Positions 18,209-26,845 of a stretch of DNA of 64,000 bases are shown piece by piece. Below the pieces are notes generated by a model that worked only from the letters and a program-made list of their open reading frames with translations, was not told where the DNA came from and made no database searches. Numbering within the stretch: position 1 is the stretch's first letter; each line of letters opens with the position of its first letter. Location: contig OZ253531.1 in NCBI GenBank assembly GCA_965262395.1, forward strand, positions 620,001 to 684,000, written 5' to 3'. The stretch is from CBDHFF01 sp965262395 (GTDB taxonomy: Bacteria; Pseudomonadota; Alphaproteobacteria; Rickettsiales; Anaplasmataceae). The position numbers and the translations under genes are program-made.

Positions 18209-18976
18209 ATGGTAAATGATAATAAATTCTCTATCAAATACCACCTATTGGAGTTGAAGAAAAGATTAATATATATTTGCGTCTTTTTTGCAACTGCTTT
18301 GAGTGTATGTTATTATTTTGCCGAACCTATATATGATTTTTTATTAAGGCCACTTGAAGAGCTGGAGGGTGATAACCCAGAGTTTACATTAATCTTTACT
18401 CGTTTAACTGAGGCATTCTTTGTTTATTTAAGGGTGTCAGTGCTTGCAGCTTTTATACTTTCATGCCCTGTAATATTATGGAATATATATAAATTTGTGT
18501 CGCCAGGTTTGTATAAGACAGAAAGAATGGTGTTATTGCCTTATTTAATAGCGTCACCAGCTTTATTTGTTCTGGGCTCTAGTATAGTTTATTATTATAT
18601 ATTTCCATTGGCATGGGAATTTTTTATTAGTTTCGAGAAGGATAAGTCGGTGAATAGTTCTTTGCAAATTGAGTTCATGCCCACTATTTCTGAATATTTG
18701 GAATTGGTTGTACAGTTAATGTTTGCATTTGGCATAGCCTTTCAGTTGCCAGTAGTGCTTACTCTTTTGTCCAGGGTCGGCATAATTGATTATGAATTTC
18801 TAATGAAGAAACGTCGTATAGCTATAGTGATTATATTTATAGTTGCAGCAATACTGACTCCTCCAGATGTTGCAAGTCAGATCGGCCTTGCCCTTCCTAT
18901 GATTATTTTGTATGAAGCATCTATAATATCGTGCCGTGTAGTAAGCAACAGGAAGAAAGAACGCAATAATAAGTGA
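18209..18976 (+). CDS. tatC: Sec-independent protein translocase TatC
   Basis: Receptor of the twin-arginine pathway in the inner membrane, recognising RR signal peptides of folded proteins. The 255-residue protein has six hydrophobic segments. The N-terminus HLLELKKRLIY and the conserved FTRLTEAFFVYLRVS and LYKTERMV segments match the family. It probably forms a unit with mrp. tatA/tatB are not in the window. Its last codons seed the tandem array that follows. Confidence 0.95.
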   Translation: MVNDNKFSIKYHLLELKKRLIYICVFFATALSVCYYFAEPIYDFLLRPLEELEGDNPEFTLIFTRLTEAFFVYLRVSVLAAFILSCPVILWNIYKFVSPGLYKTERMVLLPYLIASPALFVLGSSIVYYYIFPLAWEFFISFEKDKSVNSSLQIEFMPTISEYLELVVQLMFAFGIAFQLPVVLTLLSRVGIIDYEFLMKKRRIAIVIIFIVAAILTPPDVASQIGLALPMIILYEASIISCRVVSNRKKERNNK

Positions 18977-19312
18977 AGATTTGAATCATCGTGAGCGTGT
19001 AGCATATTATTTGTTGGTTATTTGGATTATGGCTGTGACAAGTGAGTGCAATAATAAGTGAAGATTTGAATCATCGTGAGCGTGTAGCATATTATTTGTT
19101 GGTTATTTGGATTATGGCTGTGGCAAGTGAGTGCAATAATAAGTGAAAATTTGAATTAGCGTGAGCGTGTAGCATATTATTTTCTGGTTATTTGGATTAT
19201 GGCTGTGGCAAGTGAGTGCAATAATAAGTGAAAATTTGAATTAGCGTGAGCGTGTAGCATATTATTTGGTTATTTGGTTATTTGGATTATGGCTGTGGCA
19301 AATGAAAATTAA
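18962..19312. repeat. ~86-bp tandem repeat copying the tatC 3' end, four copies
   Basis: The first unit starts inside the last tatC codons (GCAATAATAAGTGA) and includes its stop. Further units begin near 19048, 19132 and 19218. The last is shortened. The array fills the gap between convergent tatC and dapD. Confidence 0.92.
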
Positions 19313-19342
19313 GATTGGAAATTAAGGATATAGTGTGCTTTT

Positions 19343-20170
19343 TTATTCTCTTAGCAGATCATTGATACTAACTTTTTTTCTTGTGTTGTTATCTGCTGTT
19401 TTAATTATGACTGCGCATTGTAGGCCTATTATTCTTGAATTAATCTGCTCTGATAAGGTGCCACTTACTACTACAGAGTTTTTGGGAATTGTTCCATATG
19501 TTATTTCTCCAGTTTTTCTATCTACTATTTTTGTTGATTTGCCAATAGTGACTCCAGAGGCTATTACAGCTCCTCCTTCGATCAATATGCCTTCTAGAAT
19601 TTGAGATCCTGCACCTATAAAAACATTATCTTCAATGATTACAGGGTTCTCGTTCACTGGCTCTAACACTCCACCAATAACAACATTTGCTGATATATGG
19701 CAATTCTCTCCTATTTGAGCACAACTACCGATTACAGCTCCCATATCTATCATGGTGTTTTTACCTATATAGCATCCAAGGTTTATAATAGATGGCATTA
19801 TAACTACTCCCTCTTCTAGGTATGAGTATTTTCTAATAATAGCGCCTGGGACAACTCGGATCTTTGCTTTCTTAAAATCATCTTCTGACCAATTAGAGAG
19901 TTTCATGTCTACCATGTCGTAGTAATTAGTAGTACTTGTTTGAAATAACGTCATCTGTTTCATCTTAAATAATAGCAGAATAGCCTTTTTGACCCAGTCA
20001 TTAACCTGCCATTTTCCATCAATTTTTTCTGCAGCCCGTGTTTTGCCTTTGTCTATCATGTTTAGTGCTTCAAATATGGAATGAACCGATGCATCATTGC
20101 CCAATATTGTCTCTTTTGACGGATTGCTATCCCATATATCATTTATTTCTTGTTGCACAGATGTAAACAT
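19343..20170 (-). CDS. dapD: 2,3,4,5-tetrahydropyridine-2,6-dicarboxylate N-succinyltransferase
   Basis: Succinylates tetrahydrodipicolinate in the succinylase branch of the DAP/lysine pathway. 275 residues, normal length. An N-terminal helical part is followed by a left-handed beta-helix of hexapeptide repeats (about residues 105-230: GCYIGKNTMIDMGAVIGSCA and onward), and conserved VVIGGVLEP and FIGAGSQILEG are present. It converges on tatC. Presence of dapD supports some capacity to make meso-DAP, in line with the reduced ftsW nearby. Confidence 0.96.
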   Translation of the reverse strand: MFTSVQQEINDIWDSNPSKETILGNDASVHSIFEALNMIDKGKTRAAEKIDGKWQVNDWVKKAILLLFKMKQMTLFQTSTTNYYDMVDMKLSNWSEDDFKKAKIRVVPGAIIRKYSYLEEGVVIMPSIINLGCYIGKNTMIDMGAVIGSCAQIGENCHISANVVIGGVLEPVNENPVIIEDNVFIGAGSQILEGILIEGGAVIASGVTIGKSTKIVDRKTGEITYGTIPKNSVVVSGTLSEQINSRIIGLQCAVIIKTADNNTRKKVSINDLLRE

Positions 20171-20306
20171 TAGTCATCTTCAGTATTGTTCGCTATATAG
20201 TACGCGCAGAGTATATTAGTGAAAGTATTTAGTAAAGTTTTATTATTGTTGATTCAGTTGTAATAATAATTTATATTTACTGTTATTCAATAATGTCTTG
20301 CGTAGC

Positions 20307-20999
20307 ATGGAACACCTGATTCTGAAATGTGAGAACTGTAGCGTTCGTTATTCTGTTCGCCTATCAGATGTTGGCAATGTAGGGCGTTATGTTAGATGCT
20401 CTAATTGTACTCATAGCTGGTTCCAGGAACCTATAGAAGTTAGTATCAAAGGGTTTGAGACAGTTAAGAAATACATGAATGAACATCCATCAATCCACGA
20501 ACAAGATCCAGATGAGTCAAAGAAGAAGATTACTACTGTTCCTGACCAAGTTGACGTGCAGAGAACTCCATTGTATTTGAAAATTATTCCAATTTTTCTC
20601 TTTTTATTATTACTGGGAAGTGGAGCTTTATTTTTCTATGAAGGTCTTTCTCCTTATATCGGGGGGGTATATAGTATATTAGGAGTTAATAGTAGCGATG
20701 GAATTGAATTAGAAGATGTAAAAATGATTAAGCGAGTTAAGGGTAATAAGATGGATATATCACTTACGGGTAATGTAGTTAATAAGTCTGATGAGCCTAA
20801 AATTGTACCTTCCATGCGTGCCGAGTTATATAGTTCTTCTGGAAAAAAGATGCTTGCTCTTCATTCCAAGAGCACGGGTGAGATCCTTGAGCCTGGTGAA
20901 GTGAAATCTATAAACAAAAAGCTGTCTAAGCTGCCTAAAAGTGCAAAAGTTTTAGCATTTGATATTGGCAATAATATTGACATGATCAGAAGAAATTGA
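20307..20999 (+). CDS. MJ0042-type zinc-ribbon membrane protein
   Basis: An alphaproteobacterial protein of unknown role with an N-terminal MJ0042 zinc ribbon (CENC...VRCSNCTHSW, cysteine pairs at about residues 8-11 and 32-35), a linker, one membrane segment near residues 90-112 (IIPIFLFLLLLGSGALFF) and a C-terminal DUF3426-like beta domain (ISLTGNVVNKSDEPKIVPSMRAEL). I start at ATG 20307; the frame is open to TTG 20298. ftsW begins 4 bp after its stop, so they are likely one operon. Confidence 0.85.
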   Translation: MEHLILKCENCSVRYSVRLSDVGNVGRYVRCSNCTHSWFQEPIEVSIKGFETVKKYMNEHPSIHEQDPDESKKKITTVPDQVDVQRTPLYLKIIPIFLFLLLLGSGALFFYEGLSPYIGGVYSILGVNSSDGIELEDVKMIKRVKGNKMDISLTGNVVNKSDEPKIVPSMRAELYSSSGKKMLALHSKSTGEILEPGEVKSINKKLSKLPKSAKVLAFDIGNNIDMIRRN

Positions 21000-21003
21000 C
21001 TTC

Positions 21004-22161
21004 ATGAGTATCTTTAGTAGATCAAATCGTGGTTTATTTAGCAAATGGTGGTGGACAGTAGATAGATATGTATTGTTCTTATTTTTGATATTGCAGATTG
21101 TTGGATTGTTTGTTGTTATATTTTCTATTCCGACTGCTGAGATGCATTTAGGTGGTAACATTTCCTGTTTCCCTCCTGGTTTAATTGTGTCTTTTCTGTG
21201 TGAGATTCTTATAGCTTTTGCGATATCTTTGATTGGTATTGACTATCTTAGAAAATTTGTTTTCTTTGGTTTTATATCAACGGTCTTATTGGTTGTTGCC
21301 GTTTGCTTTAAGTTTCAAGTAACTGGGGCAGATGTGGGTACAATAGAAATCTCTAATTTCATTCGAATAAAACCTGTGGAATTCTTAAAGCCATTTTTTG
21401 CAGTGTTCGCAGCCTGGTTGGTTTGTTCGTTTAATAAATCATTAAATGCGTATATTGCTATGATGGGTGTTTATTTCTTGATGGTTATAATACTTATGAT
21501 ACATCCTGATTTTTCAAATATTGCAATCATGGCTGTGATCTGGGTATCTCAAATTTTTGTTCTTGGAGTACCTTTGTTGGCCTGTTTTATGGCAGCAGTA
21601 ATACCATTGTTTAGTGGGTTGTTGCTTTATTTAATCATTCCTTCGATTCAGAAAAATGTTTCTATTTTTATTATGGATAATCAAGATAGGGTTTTTAATT
21701 TCAGGCAAATATTATCTCATTTCAATGAGGGGAATATTTTTAATAAAAAATTAGTGAATCATAGTGAAGGTTGTGATATGGCATTTTGCTATAATGATTT
21801 TATTTTTTCTGTGATGTTACAAGAGTTTGGAATATTGTTTTGTTTTATCATTATAATTTCTTTTTTTCTTTTTATTGCCAGAGGTGTAGTTCTTTCTTTT
21901 AGAAATAAAGATACATTGTTTATATCTATCTCTATAGTTGGCTTGATTGTACAATTATTGGTGCAATTTACCATTAATATGGGCGTAGGGTTAAATTTAA
22001 TACAGCAAATGGGAATTCCGCTTCCCTTCTTTAGTTATGATTTTTCTTCTAGTGTATCAATGGGATTGATAGTTGGTATGCTTCTTTCTTTAACTAAGAA
22101 ACGTTTTACCGGTATTATTAAATATGAATTGGATAGCTCTTTGTGTACTTTGGATAAATAA
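21004..22161 (+). CDS. ftsW: divergent FtsW/RodA-family (SEDS) protein
   Basis: SEDS family proteins polymerise glycan strands of peptidoglycan at the division site with a partner class B PBP. The 385-residue protein has about ten membrane segments and recognisable landmarks: IRIKPVEFLKPFFAVFAAW (family: QPSEF.K), HPDFSN, YNDFIFSVMLQEFG (family: H.DFIFA...EE.G, with the Asp retained) and the region INMGVGLNL...IPLPFFSYDFSSS (family: LPF.SYGGSS). Several normally strict positions are changed, including the terminal GG of SYGG. It is plausibly an FtsW in an organism with minimal peptidoglycan; activity is uncertain. Confidence 0.85.
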   Translation: MSIFSRSNRGLFSKWWWTVDRYVLFLFLILQIVGLFVVIFSIPTAEMHLGGNISCFPPGLIVSFLCEILIAFAISLIGIDYLRKFVFFGFISTVLLVVAVCFKFQVTGADVGTIEISNFIRIKPVEFLKPFFAVFAAWLVCSFNKSLNAYIAMMGVYFLMVIILMIHPDFSNIAIMAVIWVSQIFVLGVPLLACFMAAVIPLFSGLLLYLIIPSIQKNVSIFIMDNQDRVFNFRQILSHFNEGNIFNKKLVNHSEGCDMAFCYNDFIFSVMLQEFGILFCFIIIISFFLFIARGVVLSFRNKDTLFISISIVGLIVQLLVQFTINMGVGLNLIQQMGIPLPFFSYDFSSSVSMGLIVGMLLSLTKKRFTGIIKYELDSSLCTLDK

Positions 22162-22397
22162 TTTAAATAAGTATTAACAGGTCGTACATATTAATAGTTG
22201 AATGATTTTGTGTGATTAGAGCCATATTAGTAAAAAATAGCAAACTTTGGTTGCTGTGGTGGTGGTGGTATATCTAATATGGGGTGTGTTTATAAATATT
22301 ATAGTGAAATTACATTAAAGATAGTTATATGTGTAGTTAATACTTCGGTTCAGGAGATAGGTATGCAATTAATCCAGTGATGCACAACGTTCAGAAT

Positions 22398-22422
22398 ATG
22401 GCTAATAATTTATATTAGCCAT
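22398..22422. terminator. perfect hairpin, copy 1, between convergent genes
   Basis: ATGGCTAATA, 5-nt loop, TATTAGCCAT: a 10-bp perfect stem. It lies between convergent ftsW and the Tim44-like gene and could work in both directions, though there is no clear T-run. Confidence 0.45.
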
Positions 22423-22579
22423 GATGAGCTGATTCGTAATAAGGCAAGCAGCTCGATGTTGCTAGTTAGCTTTATGTTAACAACAATCCATTTAGGATCA
22501 TTTCGAGAAATATCTCAATGTGGGCGGTGAGGCTTATGTGTATCTATAACTGAATACGGCTATGCACAACATTAAGAAT

Positions 22580-22604
22580 ATGGCTAATAATTTATATTAG
22601 CCAT
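22580..22604. terminator. perfect hairpin, copy 2, between convergent genes
   Basis: Identical 10-bp stem and 5-nt loop to the one 182 bp upstream, duplicated with the repeat unit. Confidence 0.45.
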
Positions 22605-22647
22605 GATGCGTTGATTCGTAATAAGGCAAGCAGCTCGATGTTGCTAG

Positions 22648-23319
22648 TTAACTTATGTTAACAACAATCCATTTAGGATCATTTCGAGAAATATCTCTTT
22701 CAAAAATCCAACGTTCAGAAACATTAATAGTCCGTGAAGTCTCTCCTTCAGCTATCTTTCCATCCTTAGTTGCCTTATATTTAATTTGTTCGGAAATGAA
22801 AAGCATGCCTATATTCACGGTAGTATTATGCATAGATATATTCTCTACAGTGGACTGATTCAGAGAAATTATTTTCGAAATTGACATAATTTCGCCATCG
22901 TTATTAGATTTTTTGTTCATACCTTCTTCGAATTTTTTATATAAATCTTCTGAAAGTAGGGACTTCAGCGTATCGTATTCCTTTTTTCCAAAGCTTTCCA
23001 TGATTAGCTCAAATGCTATTTTTGCTCTGTCCAGGAAGTCTTTTAAGTAAAATGATTGCTCTATTTTTTTTATTTTGGATAAAGTCTCTTCAATGCTACT
23101 TCTGTTACTTGTATCAATGAATGATTCTAAATCCTTGTCCAGGTCTACTAGCTTCTCTTCTTCTTTGAAGATAGTGGAGTCTATAGTAGGATTGCAATCC
23201 TTATCTTTCTTGTAGCTGCCTCCTGTTGGCACAGACGAGTTGCCATCAATGCTTCCAAGCGAATTATACAGTCTGCTAATTATAAATACTGCTAGAAATG
23301 TATATATGAGTAGTTCCAT
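22648..23319 (-). CDS. Tim44/TimA domain protein
   Basis: The 223-residue protein has an N-terminal membrane segment (LLIYTFLAVFIISRL), a polar linker and a C-terminal Tim44-like domain (from about residue 95: FYLKDFLDRAKIAFELIMESF ... to ERWIFERDISRNDPKWIVVNI). Bacterial Tim44-like (TimA) proteins are the relatives of the mitochondrial import subunit and sit at the inner membrane; their bacterial role is not settled. ATG 23319 with AAGAGAT upstream gives the normal membrane-anchor N-terminus; an upstream extension is not conserved. It is divergent from secB, a neighbourhood common in Rickettsiales. Confidence 0.9.
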   Translation of the reverse strand: MELLIYTFLAVFIISRLYNSLGSIDGNSSVPTGGSYKKDKDCNPTIDSTIFKEEEKLVDLDKDLESFIDTSNRSSIEETLSKIKKIEQSFYLKDFLDRAKIAFELIMESFGKKEYDTLKSLLSEDLYKKFEEGMNKKSNNDGEIMSISKIISLNQSTVENISMHNTTVNIGMLFISEQIKYKATKDGKIAEGETSRTINVSERWIFERDISRNDPKWIVVNIS

Positions 23320-23419
23320 ATTTATCTCTTTAATTGTTAAACAAAAGGTGGTAGGATTCACGATCAGTATTATTATACTATGTAAACTTTTAATCAATAA
23401 TTAATTGGAGTTGTTTTTT

Positions 23420-24007
23420 ATGTCTGAAGATAGATCTGATAAAGTTGCTAATGAAAATGTTGATGATCAGGCTGGTAAAGATCCTGATACTGTGTTGAAT
23501 ATAATGATGCAGTATATAAAAGATATATCAGTGGAATCTCCGGCTGCCCCTGCTTGCTTTAATCAATTCAGTAATAAATATATAGATGTACGATCTGATG
23601 TCGATAAAGACAAGAAAGGTTTGTCTTATGATGTTTCTGTAGGTATTGATGTTGCTGGTGCTACTCCAGATAATCATTTGAATCTTAATGGAGACAAAGG
23701 GGCTGATTACTACGAAGTTTCCTTAACTTTGAAAGTTAATTCAAGAAATGCTAATGATATGCCAGCGTACATAATAGAGCTTAAATATTGTTGTGTTGTA
23801 ATGATTAAGAATTATGATGCAAGCATGCTGGATAATCTTCTTAATGTATATATTCCAGACAGATTTTTATTGCCTGCAGCGCGCCCCATATTGCGCAATT
23901 TATTGTTTGAGTGTGGATTTCAGCCAGTAATAATCAGTCCGATAGATTTTGATGGTTTGTTGAAAAAGAAAATCGAGCAGAAAAAGCTTGAAGAAGAAAG
24001 TAATTAG
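23420..24007 (+). CDS. secB: protein-export chaperone SecB
   Basis: Tetrameric cytoplasmic chaperone that holds preproteins unfolded and hands them to SecA. 195 residues, slightly long because of polar N- and C-terminal tails. The core SPAAPACFNQ...YEVSLTLKVNSR and the signature IPDRFLLPAARPILRNLLFECGF-like region near the C-terminus are clear. The start ATG 23420 has GGAG 9 nt upstream. Confidence 0.95.
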   Translation: MSEDRSDKVANENVDDQAGKDPDTVLNIMMQYIKDISVESPAAPACFNQFSNKYIDVRSDVDKDKKGLSYDVSVGIDVAGATPDNHLNLNGDKGADYYEVSLTLKVNSRNANDMPAYIIELKYCCVVMIKNYDASMLDNLLNVYIPDRFLLPAARPILRNLLFECGFQPVIISPIDFDGLLKKKIEQKKLEEESN

Positions 24008-24051
24008 TAGATAATACTTTTCTAGTGTAATTTGATGTTGAGTGCACCAGT

Positions 24052-24969
24052 ATGTTCCAGGTTTATATGCCAATCGCTGGTTTGTCGATGGATGTTATAG
24101 TTCTGTTGATCTTAGGAATGGTTGGTGGTGTTCTATCTGGGTTGTTTGGCATTGGTGGTGGATTTTTGATTTCTCCTGTGTTGATGTTCATGGGAGTTCC
24201 ACCCACGGTGGCTCTCTCTACTTCTGCCAATCAGACTATAGCCGCCTCCTTTTCTAGCTTCTTATCCAATTTACAGCGAGATAATGTGGACATGCACATG
24301 GGTGGTGTCTTTTCTGTAGGTAGTGTTGTTGGCTCTTATTTTGGGGTGTATATATTTTCTATTCTGAAGAGTATGGGGCTGATTGATTTTGTAATTTATC
24401 TAATATACTTCTTCTTCCTTGGTTCTATAGGTGTACTGCTGGCCTTTGAAAGTCTTCGTGCTATTTATTATAAAAGAAAAAATATTGTTGTTGTGAAAAA
24501 GGACATTGAATCGTTTAAGTTTTTGAATTCTTTGCCTTTTAAAGTTGATTTTAAGCGTTCGGGTATACGTTGTAGTATTATTATTCCAGTGTTCTTAGGC
24601 GTTTTTGTGGGAGTTCTGGTTGCTTTATCAGGGATAGGAGGTGGCTTTGTTTTAATTCCATCTATGATATATTTATTGGGTATGCCAACTTTATTAGCAG
24701 TAGGTACCTCTACTTATCAGATAGTTTTTGTAACGATTGTAGTGACATTTTTACAAGCAACCAATAATCATACTGTTGATCTAGTTTTATCATTTACTTT
24801 AATGATGGGGGCTGTGTTTGGTTCACAAATTGGCATTAGATTATCTTCTAAGGTACCTGCAGAGGAATTAAGGTCATTATTGGCGTTACTTATATTGACT
24901 GTTACACTAAGATTGGCGTTTAATTTATTTTTTGAACCAGATAATTTATATAATATTGTTTTATCTTAA
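24052..24969 (+). CDS. sulfite exporter TauE/SafE family permease
   Basis: Inner-membrane permease of the TauE/SafE (formerly DUF81) family, thought to export sulfur-containing anions or organic acids. 305 residues with about eight membrane segments in two homologous halves; each carries the family glycine motif (GLFGIGGGFLISPVLMF near residue 35 and LSGIGGGFVLIPSMIYLL near 195). It heads a tight five-gene run (TauE, TIGR02186, Usp-like, folK, folP). Confidence 0.92.
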   Translation: MFQVYMPIAGLSMDVIVLLILGMVGGVLSGLFGIGGGFLISPVLMFMGVPPTVALSTSANQTIAASFSSFLSNLQRDNVDMHMGGVFSVGSVVGSYFGVYIFSILKSMGLIDFVIYLIYFFFLGSIGVLLAFESLRAIYYKRKNIVVVKKDIESFKFLNSLPFKVDFKRSGIRCSIIIPVFLGVFVGVLVALSGIGGGFVLIPSMIYLLGMPTLLAVGTSTYQIVFVTIVVTFLQATNNHTVDLVLSFTLMMGAVFGSQIGIRLSSKVPAEELRSLLALLILTVTLRLAFNLFFEPDNLYNIVLS

Positions 24970-25036
24970 TATTCATTTGATTTTCTCATTACATATTTTA
25001 TACTGAGGGATGAGTTCTGTGGGTCTATAATTAAAA

Positions 25037-25798
25037 ATGGTTCGGCTTTTTATTGCGCTTATTTCTATTTTAGTTTTCTTTAGTGAAAGGGGAGAGTCAT
25101 ATCCTCTTATTGCTGATCTTTCTTTGAGCTCTATTGATGTTAATTCTGATTTTAATGGACAAGATGTTGTAATTTTTGGTGCAGTAGATAAATTAGAAGA
25201 TCTTATAATCGTTGTTAGAGGATTCAAAGAGAATGTTCTGTTGGGAAAGAGGGGTAGCGCTTATGGGTTGTGGATCAATAAAGACTTAATTAATCTTAAG
25301 GATATTGATTCATTTTATACTGTGGCATCTACTAAGCCTTTGAGTAAATTTACTAATAGATATATTTTTAAGAAATTGGAGATTGGAATATATAATCTTG
25401 ATATTGATACTGGCTATTTAATGCGGAGCAGTGATAATGAGGATGATTTCGAGATAAATGGCTTTGTGAATGCCTTTGTTGACTTGCGTTCTAGGGATGG
25501 GTTATACTCTACGGAGTCTAGCAAGATTGGTATCATAGGAAATCATCTATTCAGATGGGTGGTTCATTTTCCAAAAAATGTTAAGATTGGTAAATACGTT
25601 GTTGAAGTATACTCTTTGGATGCAGATGGTTATATTCGGGGTATACAAATGTTGCCATTTACAGTGAATGGCGCTGGCATTGAAGCTGATATAAAAGATT
25701 TGTCTAGTGAAAAACCGGCGGTATATGGGGCTCTGGCAGTTATTATTGCGTTGATTGTCGGGTGGACTGGCAATGTATTTTTAAGAAGAAAAAGTTAA
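25037..25798 (+). CDS. TIGR02186 family membrane protein
   Basis: Alphaproteobacterial protein of unknown role that is characteristically encoded next to a TauE/SafE permease, as here. The 253-residue product has an N-terminal signal segment, a beta-rich outside domain with FNGQDVVIFGAVD and VVRGFKENVLLGKRG, and one C-terminal membrane segment (YGALAVIIALIVGWTGNVF) followed by a basic tail. The partner permease suggests a joint transport function; that is inference. Confidence 0.9.
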   Translation: MVRLFIALISILVFFSERGESYPLIADLSLSSIDVNSDFNGQDVVIFGAVDKLEDLIIVVRGFKENVLLGKRGSAYGLWINKDLINLKDIDSFYTVASTKPLSKFTNRYIFKKLEIGIYNLDIDTGYLMRSSDNEDDFEINGFVNAFVDLRSRDGLYSTESSKIGIIGNHLFRWVVHFPKNVKIGKYVVEVYSLDADGYIRGIQMLPFTVNGAGIEADIKDLSSEKPAVYGALAVIIALIVGWTGNVFLRRKS

Positions 25799-25810
25799 GA
25801 GGAGATTTTT

Positions 25811-26308
25811 ATGGGTGATAGCGAGACTAGCGAAAAAAAGACTTTGGTGTATGTCAATGGGGCTGATTCAGATGTGTTGTCGCTCAGAGTCGCAATGCGT
25901 AAAGTAAAAAAAAGTGGTTCTATAATAAAGATAGTTACTAATATTGGAAGTGATGATAATGCAGCTTTTTTAGCTTTTAACGATAAAATCACACAAGAAA
26001 TGAAGGTTAACGCAAATCAAGTCATAGATAATAGTTATAACCTTATTAAAGAAGAGGATGAATCTATGCGCATTAATACTGATGTGGTTGAAGGTAGCAT
26101 GGGAGATACGATAATTAATGCAATAGAGAGGGATAATGAAATTCTTTCTGTTGTTCTTTGCTTGAGCACTCAAGATAAGGGAAATAAGGTGGTGAATTTA
26201 GAATCATTGAATTCAATGTTCTCAAAAATGAAGAAAAAAGATATATTCAAGCCGGTGGTTGTTTTGCATGATAGCATGACTGACGCAGAGATTAGTTCCT
26301 TATTTTAA
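25811..26308 (+). CDS. universal stress protein-like (UspA fold) protein
   Basis: 165 residues. The N-terminal TLVYVNGADSDVLSLRVAMR, a middle segment INTDVVEGSMGDTIINAIERD and a following hydrophobic strand (ILSVVLCLST) fit the alternating alpha/beta layout of UspA-type nucleotide-binding domains, but the usual G-2x-G-9x-G(S/T) signature is not evident. It starts 12 bp after the TIGR02186 gene with AGGAGAT as ribosome site and ends 6 bp before folK. Assignment is tentative. Confidence 0.55.
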   Translation: MGDSETSEKKTLVYVNGADSDVLSLRVAMRKVKKSGSIIKIVTNIGSDDNAAFLAFNDKITQEMKVNANQVIDNSYNLIKEEDESMRINTDVVEGSMGDTIINAIERDNEILSVVLCLSTQDKGNKVVNLESLNSMFSKMKKKDIFKPVVVLHDSMTDAEISSLF

Positions 26309-26314
26309 ATTTAT

Positions 26315-26821
26315 ATGTCTGAACTGGTTATTTTTGCATTGGGTTCAAACCTGGGTAATAGAGCAAATAATATTAATAGAGCTATTGAAAAAATTGGTGT
26401 GCCGCTTGTTAGGCGTGCTTATAATTATCATAGTAAGGCTTTATTAAAAGATAATTCTTTGAAGGAGTGGGACATAGATTTCATTAATACCGCAATATCT
26501 TGTTACATTGATTTACCACCTTTAGAGTTGTTGCATTTTATAAAAAAAATTGAATCTGAGATGGGTAGGGTGGATAGTAATAAAGACTGGGGTGCGCCTC
26601 GGGTCATAGATATAGATATTATATTTTATGGCAGTCAAAAGATTCAGCTAGATAATTTATGTATACCCCATCCGTATATGCATGAGAGGGATTTTGTAGT
26701 TTTTCCAGTGAATGATATATGTCCCGATTTTCTTCATCCAGTTTTGAATAAAAGGGTGCATGAGATAGCTTCAGAAACAAACAAAAATACTATAATCTCC
26801 GTTGATTATAATGTACAATGA
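26315..26821 (+). CDS. folK: 6-hydroxymethyl-7,8-dihydropterin pyrophosphokinase
   Basis: Transfers pyrophosphate from ATP to the pterin in folate synthesis. The 168-residue protein shows the start motif FALGSNLGNR, the metal/ATP motif WGAPRVIDIDIIFYG near residue 90 and IPHPYMHERDFVVFP near 118. folP begins 25 bp downstream, so substrate and next enzyme are made together. Confidence 0.95.
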   Translation: MSELVIFALGSNLGNRANNINRAIEKIGVPLVRRAYNYHSKALLKDNSLKEWDIDFINTAISCYIDLPPLELLHFIKKIESEMGRVDSNKDWGAPRVIDIDIIFYGSQKIQLDNLCIPHPYMHERDFVVFPVNDICPDFLHPVLNKRVHEIASETNKNTIISVDYNVQ

Positions 26822-26845
26822 ATGTCATAGATTTTGTGACCAATA

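Larger units (their letters stand above)
22355..22700. repeat. ~182-bp two-copy repeat including the tim44-like gene 3' end
   Basis: Sequence from about 22380-22520 recurs at about 22562-22700. The second copy contains the last codons of the minus-strand Tim44-like gene, so the first is a displaced copy of that 3' end plus flank. It fills the gap between convergent ftsW and the Tim44-like gene. Nothing else is seen in 22162-22355. Confidence 0.9.

Noticed and set aside
15164..19312. Tandem arrays considered as CRISPR
   Set aside because: Units are contiguous head-to-tail copies without unique spacers, and no cas gene is present.
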